DNA of 64,000 bases, taken from the NCBI GenBank assembly GCA_018671175.1, contig JABHIE010000003.1, positions 100,560-164,559 on the forward strand. The letters are read 5' to 3'. A model generated the notes under the pieces. The model was not told the DNA's origin, did not search any database, and was given only the letters and a program-made list of their open reading frames with translations. This document shows positions 59,317 to 64,000 of the stretch, piece after piece. Made by a program: the position numbers and the translations under genes. Position 1 is the stretch's first letter; every line of letters begins with the position of its first letter. This DNA comes from Planctomycetota bacterium (GTDB lineage: Bacteria; Planctomycetota; UBA1135).

Positions 59317-60351
59317 TTAATCGCTCGGCAAGAGGCGTTGTATCAGTTGAGCCCAATTGCGGAATTCACTCGCATGCGGGAAGGCCGTGCGCACCCATTC
59401 GCGCATGTCACGACCGTCTCGTGCCGCGCGTTGAGGTTCGCGCACCCACTTTCCGACGGTGCGGCGCATCGAAGCATCATCGCCAAAACGATGAGCCGCG
59501 TTTTCGAGCTCTTTGTGTGCTGAAATGTTGCTCGCCGCAACAGGCGCGCTGCACATCGCCGCTTCAAGCAAAGCGTTGGGTGGGCCACCCTCAGCGCGGC
59601 TTGCGCTCAAAACCAAACGCGCCTTGCGGTAGAGGTATGGCATCTGCTCATGAGGGATTTCGCCAAGCCACTCCGCCCAGCTGAACTGCTCAACTTTGGC
59701 CTGGAATTCTGCGCCGTAACCTTTTTCAAGAATGGGCCCCGCAAACCAAACGCGTAAACCGGGGTAAGCCTCTGCAAGTGACTGCAAGGCCTTCAAAATA
59801 CGCAATTGAGCTTTTACTTTACGGATGCCCGCAGGCACCAAAATCATGGCTGGGTCGACCACGCCATCGCCGTAAGGGTCGCCTGAATTTGCCGCGGGCA
59901 TGTCAGGTAGCCCCTGTGGAGTGACCGGTCTGCCGCTGGGCATGACTGCGCTTTGCGGAATCACAAACATCTTTTGGATGCTTGATGCGTAAAACTCAGC
60001 CGCTCGATCGGCAGAAGACTGCCCAAGAGCCACACAAGCTGAAGCTCCTGAAACGGCGACTAGACCCTCTTTCCGAGGCTTTCCGCCCAAGTCAGTGCCG
60101 CTGAACATGACCAGGTAGGGCACGCCCAAACGCTCGGCAAGCTCTTGAGCCTGCGGTGCTGCATTTTCGGCATGAATCGCAAGAATCACATCTGGGGAAA
60201 ACCCTTCGGGCAACACGAAATCGGCCGCCTCGGCGAGTAGGCTCTCAAAACCATGCCGTTTTAGGCCGCCGGCTAAACGCTGTGCGGTCGTGACATTTCC
60301 GCGCGCGACATCAAGTGCGCACGGGAGCAAAATCAATAAGCGATGCGTCAA
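59317..60351 (-). CDS. Glycosyltransferase, GT-B fold (family 4-like)
   Basis: 344 aa. N-terminal half with DVARGNVTTAQRLAGGLKRHGFE and VILAIHAENAAPQAQELA; C-terminal donor-binding half with ILVPAGIRKVKAQLRILKAL, then SRAEGGPPNALLEAAMCSAPVAASN, the E-x7-E motif of GT4 (EGGPPNALLE). Cytoplasmic transfer of a nucleotide-sugar to a lipid- or glycan acceptor. Five bases after rho, so co-transcribed with it; the functional link is unclear. Confidence 0.82.
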   Translation of the reverse strand: MTHRLLILLPCALDVARGNVTTAQRLAGGLKRHGFESLLAEAADFVLPEGFSPDVILAIHAENAAPQAQELAERLGVPYLVMFSGTDLGGKPRKEGLVAVSGASACVALGQSSADRAAEFYASSIQKMFVIPQSAVMPSGRPVTPQGLPDMPAANSGDPYGDGVVDPAMILVPAGIRKVKAQLRILKALQSLAEAYPGLRVWFAGPILEKGYGAEFQAKVEQFSWAEWLGEIPHEQMPYLYRKARLVLSASRAEGGPPNALLEAAMCSAPVAASNISAHKELENAAHRFGDDASMRRTVGKWVREPQRAARDGRDMREWVRTAFPHASEFRNWAQLIQRLLPSD

Positions 60352-60356
60352 AGGGA

Positions 60357-61838
60357 TTATTTTTTCTGAGTAACAGAAAGATTCATCAGGAACTCAGCAT
60401 TATGCGCGCTTTGCTCCATGCGTTTGACGAGTAGCTCCATGGCTTCGATGGGGTTCATTTCATTGAGGACTTTGCGCATCAGCCAGACGCGAGACAACTC
60501 TTCTTTCGTGAAGAGCAAATCTTCTTTTCGTGTACCAGAGCGGTTGATGTCAATCGCAGGCCAAATCCGGCGCTCAGCCAATTGACGGTCAAGGACGAGC
60601 TCCATGTTGCCCGTGCCTTTGAACTCTTCGAAAATCACTTCGTCCATTTTGGAGTTTGTGTCGACAAGTGCCGTCGCCAAAATCGTGAGTGAGCCACCGT
60701 CTTCCATGTTACGAGCCGCACCAAAGAAACGCTTGGGCTTGAGCAACGCATCGGCCACCAAACCACCTGACATGATTTTGGAATTACCTGGCGCGACATT
60801 GTTGTAGGCGCGTGCGAGTCGAGTGATTGAGTCAAGCAAAATAATGACATCATCGCCTTGCTCAACCATGCGTTTGGCGCGCTCAGTCACCATTTCGGCC
60901 ACTTTGACATGGCGCGATGGGGGCTCGTCAAAGGTGCTTGCAACGATCTCGCGGTTTTCGCCTTGCACACTACGCTCGAAGTCGGTGACCTCTTCTGGGC
61001 GCTCGTCAACCAACAGAATGATCAACTTGGAATCGCTGTGCAGTTTGGTGATTGCATTTGCGATCATCTGCAGCAAAACGGTTTTACCCGCGCGCGGAGG
61101 AGCCACAATCAAACCACGCTGCCCCTTTCCGATTGGGCTAATGAGGTCAATAATACGCGTTTCAATCAGATCGGCTTCCGTCTCAAGACCGAGGCGCTCT
61201 TCGGGGTAAAGCGGCACAAGATCATGGAAAGGCTCAAGAGACCACTGCTTTTCAGGGTCATCGCCAAACACCTCAAGGACCTCGTGCATGACGAACAAAC
61301 CCTCATCATCAGCAGGAGAAACCATCACGCCACGGACGACCTGACCTGGCAGTAAGTGATGCTTTTCAATCAAGCCCGGGTGAACCAGGATGTCGACATC
61401 ACTTGATTCAGTGAAGTCGTTGCACTTATGGCGCAAAAAGCCAAAGCCAAATTCTGTGACATCAAGAGTGCCGCGGACGAAGAAAACGCCGGCGTCTTCC
61501 ATGGCGGTGCGGACGATGCGGCGCATCAAAACGGCACGAGACAAGCCGAGGGCGTCTTCGATGCCAATCTTTTCACCGAGGTCTTGCAGGTCAGGGAGAC
61601 TCTGGTTGAGGTAGGTGTTGAACTGCAGATCAGCCTTTTTCTTTTTAGTTGCAAAAGTCTTGACCGACTTCTGCACCCATTCCTCGGATGGAGCGGATGG
61701 GATGTTTGATGGCTTGAAGTGCTCGGTGCCTTTTTGGTTGACCATCCCGCGCGTGCGTTGACCACCGCCGCGGTAATTACCACCACTCTTATTCGGACGC
61801 CGACGACGGCGACGCTTCTTTTTGTATTCCGCAGACAT
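60357..61838 (-). CDS. rho: Transcription termination factor Rho
   Basis: 493 aa. Ring ATPase that ends transcription. A ~55-residue N-terminal extension begins with seven or more Arg/Lys ([15 protein letters not shown]) and a Gly/Arg stretch ([11 protein letters not shown]), beyond the ~420-aa E. coli form. Then a helical NHB and OB-fold ([16 protein letters not shown]), Walker [14 protein letters not shown] (~235), Walker [15 protein letters not shown]-loop VISTFDEPP-like [12 protein letters not shown], and R-loop KIMSGG. All catalytic motifs are intact. Co-transcribed with a downstream glycosyltransferase. A hairpin in the leader is listed separately. Confidence 0.96.
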   Translation of the reverse strand: MSAEYKKKRRRRRRPNKSGGNYRGGGQRTRGMVNQKGTEHFKPSNIPSAPSEEWVQKSVKTFATKKKKADLQFNTYLNQSLPDLQDLGEKIGIEDALGLSRAVLMRRIVRTAMEDAGVFFVRGTLDVTEFGFGFLRHKCNDFTESSDVDILVHPGLIEKHHLLPGQVVRGVMVSPADDEGLFVMHEVLEVFGDDPEKQWSLEPFHDLVPLYPEERLGLETEADLIETRIIDLISPIGKGQRGLIVAPPRAGKTVLLQMIANAITKLHSDSKLIILLVDERPEEVTDFERSVQGENREIVASTFDEPPSRHVKVAEMVTERAKRMVEQGDDVIILLDSITRLARAYNNVAPGNSKIMSGGLVADALLKPKRFFGAARNMEDGGSLTILATALVDTNSKMDEVIFEEFKGTGNMELVLDRQLAERRIWPAIDINRSGTRKEDLLFTKEELSRVWLMRKVLNEMNPIEAMELLVKRMEQSAHNAEFLMNLSVTQKK

Positions 61839-61857
61839 TTTCGTTTATGAAGGGTTA

Positions 61858-61875
61858 CTGCGGAAATAACCGCAG
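61858..61875 (-). promoter_or_regulatory. Hairpin in the rho leader
   Basis: Perfect 6-bp stem CTGCGG / CCGCAG (61875-61870 and 61863-61858) with a six-base loop, 20-37 bases upstream of the rho ATG on the minus strand and just after the coaE stop. No T-run. A role in rho autoregulation is possible but unproven. Confidence 0.35.
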
Positions 61876-61877
61876 GA

Positions 61878-62594
61878 TCAGGCCTTGCGGTTTACCGGAG
61901 CTTCGTCAGGTAGTGGCCAGCGCTCGCTCAAAGGGCGGGGCGGCAGGTCGCAAAGTAAAGGGAAAAGGGCAGTGGCTTGTTCACGGAGGGAATCAAGCGT
62001 GCCAGAGTTGTGCAGGATAACATCCGCGCGCGTTTCTTTGTCAGAGATTGTGAATTGTGCAGCCTCACGGCTAGCCCATTCGTCTTTTGACCAGCCATGC
62101 CGCTCGCAAGCGCGCGAGGATCGCAGCTCAGGTGGGGTAGAAACAAACACTAAGAAATCACAGGCTGCATCAAGCCCGCCCTCTAAAAGTAGTGGAACAT
62201 CCAGAACCGCCCAAGTGGCTTGCTGCTTTTCGCCGTTGAGGTTTGTTTCGGTTCCTGTTTCCGCGAGCCGCAGGCCGTGGTGCAAATGTCGCCTCACGCC
62301 AGGGTGCAAGATGGCCTCAACATCGCGACGAGCGCTTGGGTCTTTGAAAATGCGTGCGGAAAGTTTGGAGCGGTCGAGCGCACCATTTTCATCGCGCAGG
62401 CTGTCGTTGAGCGCAAACTCAAGTGCAGAAAGGGTTTCCGCGCGTTGAAATAAATCAGATACAGCAGAGTCAGCATCGAGGTGAGGGCAGTCAAGGGCCT
62501 CAGCAATGAAGCGCGCGGCTGTAGATTTGCCTGAGCCAATACCACCCAACACGCCAATGACGCGGAACCCAGGAGGCGCTTCTTGCTTACTCAT
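61878..62594 (-). CDS. coaE: Dephospho-CoA kinase
   Basis: 238 aa from ATG 62594; the earlier ATG 62657 would add 21 residues before the nucleotide site. P-loop GGIGSGKST (~17-25), HLDADSAVSDLF (catalytic Asp), ARRDVEAILHPGVRRHL, VLDVPLLLEGGLDAACDFLVFVS. Phosphorylates dephospho-CoA in the last step of CoA synthesis. Its C-terminus extends beyond the usual ~200 aa with a Pro/Arg tail (LPPRPLSERWPLPDEAPV). Divergent from the coiled-coil gene and 39 bases before rho. Confidence 0.93.
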   Translation of the reverse strand: MSKQEAPPGFRVIGVLGGIGSGKSTAARFIAEALDCPHLDADSAVSDLFQRAETLSALEFALNDSLRDENGALDRSKLSARIFKDPSARRDVEAILHPGVRRHLHHGLRLAETGTETNLNGEKQQATWAVLDVPLLLEGGLDAACDFLVFVSTPPELRSSRACERHGWSKDEWASREAAQFTISDKETRADVILHNSGTLDSLREQATALFPLLCDLPPRPLSERWPLPDEAPVNRKA

Positions 62595-62740
62595 GCCAAT
62601 ATCTTGTGCTTGCCGGTGGGCTGGGGCAAGAGTGTGGTAAAAAAAGCGTTCCCTCAAGCCTCCGCACTACTAATCTAGTGCTCGCATTCATGCGTCCCGG
62701 CCTCCGTTGCCGGTTTCTCTCGACTCCCCTACGAATCATC

Positions 62741-63964
62741 ATGTCTCGTTCGAACCGTGGCGCCGCTCAGGTCAGCCTCATGTGGGTTATCGCTCTTGCG
62801 GTCATCTCACTTGTCGCCTTTCTTTTTGCTTTCATGAGCCAGCAAAAGCTGGTTGATGTCCAAGTCGTCAATGACGCTCTCCGCGCCGAAACGGCCGAAG
62901 CGAAAGCACTCTTTGAGGTTGAGTCTGACAAAGGCCTCAAGATTTCCAAGTCTGTCGGCTACCAAGGCGCAGATGGCTCAATGACTTCCGTTGATACAGT
63001 TAAGGCTGCAACAACTGAGCTTCAAGCGGTCTTCGCCCTTGAGGGTAACTTGCGCGACTTGTCCGCCGCCGTTCCTGGCGTGATTGGCAAGTACAACGCT
63101 TTGACTCGCGAGCGCGATGCTTTCAAAACAGAAGTGGCTCAACTGCGCAACGACCTTGATGCGCGTCAGGCTTCTTTCCAGACGGCGCTTTCTGATAAAG
63201 ATGGCCAGTTACGCGATGCCCGCCGCGAAGGCGAAGATGCGCTGGCTTCTTTGAATAACCAGTTGCTCAATCTTGAGCGCGAGCGTGATGGCCTTCGCGA
63301 GCAGTATCAAGACCTTGATCGCTCAGCCGCCAACGAGCGCTCCGCACACGCTGATGCGATCGTAGCTAAAGATCGTGATTACGCGGTCATGAAGCAGCGT
63401 AACGACATCGTAAACAACCGCCTCAATCAGTTGGTTGGCCGCCAAGAGGTCTCAGACGGCTCGATTTTGGTCGCCGAAGCTTCTTTGAGCAAAGCCTGGA
63501 TCGACAAAGGCCGCATGGCCCGTGTCCGCCCAGGTCTTGAGTTTGAGGTGCGCAACCCACTTTCTGGTGCTGTTAAGGGTCGCATCCGCGTTCTTTCGGT
63601 TGAAGAGGTTCGCGCAGAGGTCGCAATTTTGGCAACAACTGACAAGTACGACCCCATCCGCAGCAACGACGCGATTTTCAATCCAATCTATGATGCAGGT
63701 CGCAGCCCAATTGCCGTCCTCCTCGGTGATGGGTTTGGTCGCTACTCCAAAGGCGATTTGACTGCCATGCTTGGCGAGATTGGCGTGGAGGTCCGCGATG
63801 ACCTCACCGTCGAGTCCGATTACCTTTTGCTTGGCACACCCTTCTTCGACGAAGATTCGGGCGACATGCTGAGCTGGGAGGCCCACGATTCTTACAAGAC
63901 TGCGAAAGCTCTCTCCGTTAAAGTCGTCGCATCCCGTGACTGGATGATCTGGCTCGGCCAGTAG
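62741..63964 (+). CDS. Membrane-anchored coiled-coil protein, possible C-terminal BRCT-like domain
   Basis: 407 aa from ATG 62741. One N-terminal membrane span (SLMWVIALAVISLVAFLFAF), then a long coiled coil (~80-245) rich in Arg/Asp/Glu heptads (LTRERDAFKTEVAQLRNDLDARQASF and LNNQLLNLERERDGLREQYQDLDR). From ~260 a beta domain resembles an FlgT/C-type fold (DKGRMARVRPGLEFEVRNPLSGAVKGRIRVLSVEEVRAEVA). The last ~85 residues (LLGDGFGRYSKGDLTAMLGEIG... DYLLLG... TAKALSVKVVASRDWMIWLG) read like a BRCT domain. A cell-division or envelope scaffold is a guess. It is the last gene in the window; 63965-64000 hold nothing recognisable. Confidence 0.55.
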   Translation: MSRSNRGAAQVSLMWVIALAVISLVAFLFAFMSQQKLVDVQVVNDALRAETAEAKALFEVESDKGLKISKSVGYQGADGSMTSVDTVKAATTELQAVFALEGNLRDLSAAVPGVIGKYNALTRERDAFKTEVAQLRNDLDARQASFQTALSDKDGQLRDARREGEDALASLNNQLLNLERERDGLREQYQDLDRSAANERSAHADAIVAKDRDYAVMKQRNDIVNNRLNQLVGRQEVSDGSILVAEASLSKAWIDKGRMARVRPGLEFEVRNPLSGAVKGRIRVLSVEEVRAEVAILATTDKYDPIRSNDAIFNPIYDAGRSPIAVLLGDGFGRYSKGDLTAMLGEIGVEVRDDLTVESDYLLLGTPFFDEDSGDMLSWEAHDSYKTAKALSVKVVASRDWMIWLGQ

Positions 63965-64000
63965 TTCCTATCGAGCAAACAAGGCCGCTGGAGTAAAATC

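Noticed and set aside
1-64000. tRNA, rRNA, CRISPR, insertion sequence or prophage
   Set aside because: All gaps are under 230 bp; none shows a tRNA-like cloverleaf, spaced direct repeats, a transposase or terminal repeats.

Overview
The window is a compact, gene-dense stretch of a Gram-negative bacterial chromosome with about 59 protein genes and no gap above 230 bp. I see no rRNA, tRNA, CRISPR array, insertion sequence or phage gene. Lipoprotein signals, a probable outer-membrane barrel, a complete Na+-translocating NADH:quinone reductase (NQR), secreted HEAT-repeat proteins, a DUF2961-like secreted protein, a lysine-rich histone-H1-like protein and signal peptides ending in 'LPAQ' fit a planctomycete-like member of the PVC group best. 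That placement is inference; no phylogenetic marker was compared.

Layout. 1-2035: end of glycyl-tRNA synthetase, overlapping a PTS enzyme I gene. 2161-7909: a four-repeat Myb/SANT-like protein, a DUF971 protein, membrane proteins, a GT-C-like glycosyltransferase and a sulfatase-fold membrane enzyme. 7927-10662: HEAT+VWA protein, chalcone-isomerase-like protein, PilZ protein and NqrM. 10659-17614: apbE and nqrA-F on the minus strand, so structural genes and both maturation factors (flavin transfer and NqrM) lie together. 17683-24945: HtrA-type protease, an orphan secreted protein and an operon of GT-C, Lon-like protease and EboC/TatD-like hydrolase. 25019-31717: sodB, a His-rich NicO-like transporter, a barrel protein, a CCA-adding-type enzyme, an SDR and recG. 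31763-46671: a large HEAT protein, lytic transglycosylase, two ferredoxins, ElbB, M1, M16 and M32 peptidases, an H1-like/HTH fusion and an alpha/beta hydrolase. 46721-52266: membrane proteins and a four-gene ABC operon pairing a ZnuA-type binding protein with a LolD/FtsX-type transporter. 52362-63964: M28 peptidase, DMT transporter, methyltransferase, a tail-anchored protein, SDR, release-factor-like protein, trxB, a glycosyltransferase, rho, coaE and a coiled-coil membrane protein.

Window-wide patterns. At 13 of roughly 30 transcription-unit starts a TAnnnT (-10-like) hexamer ends only 5-8 bases before the start codon, which predicts many leaderless mRNAs. Five convergent gene pairs share a four-base stop-to-stop overlap (CTAA or TTAG). 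Clear intrinsic terminators are few; one lies inside the first codons of apbE, and two stand about 45 bases upstream of minus-strand genes, at least one as a probable leader attenuator or small RNA.
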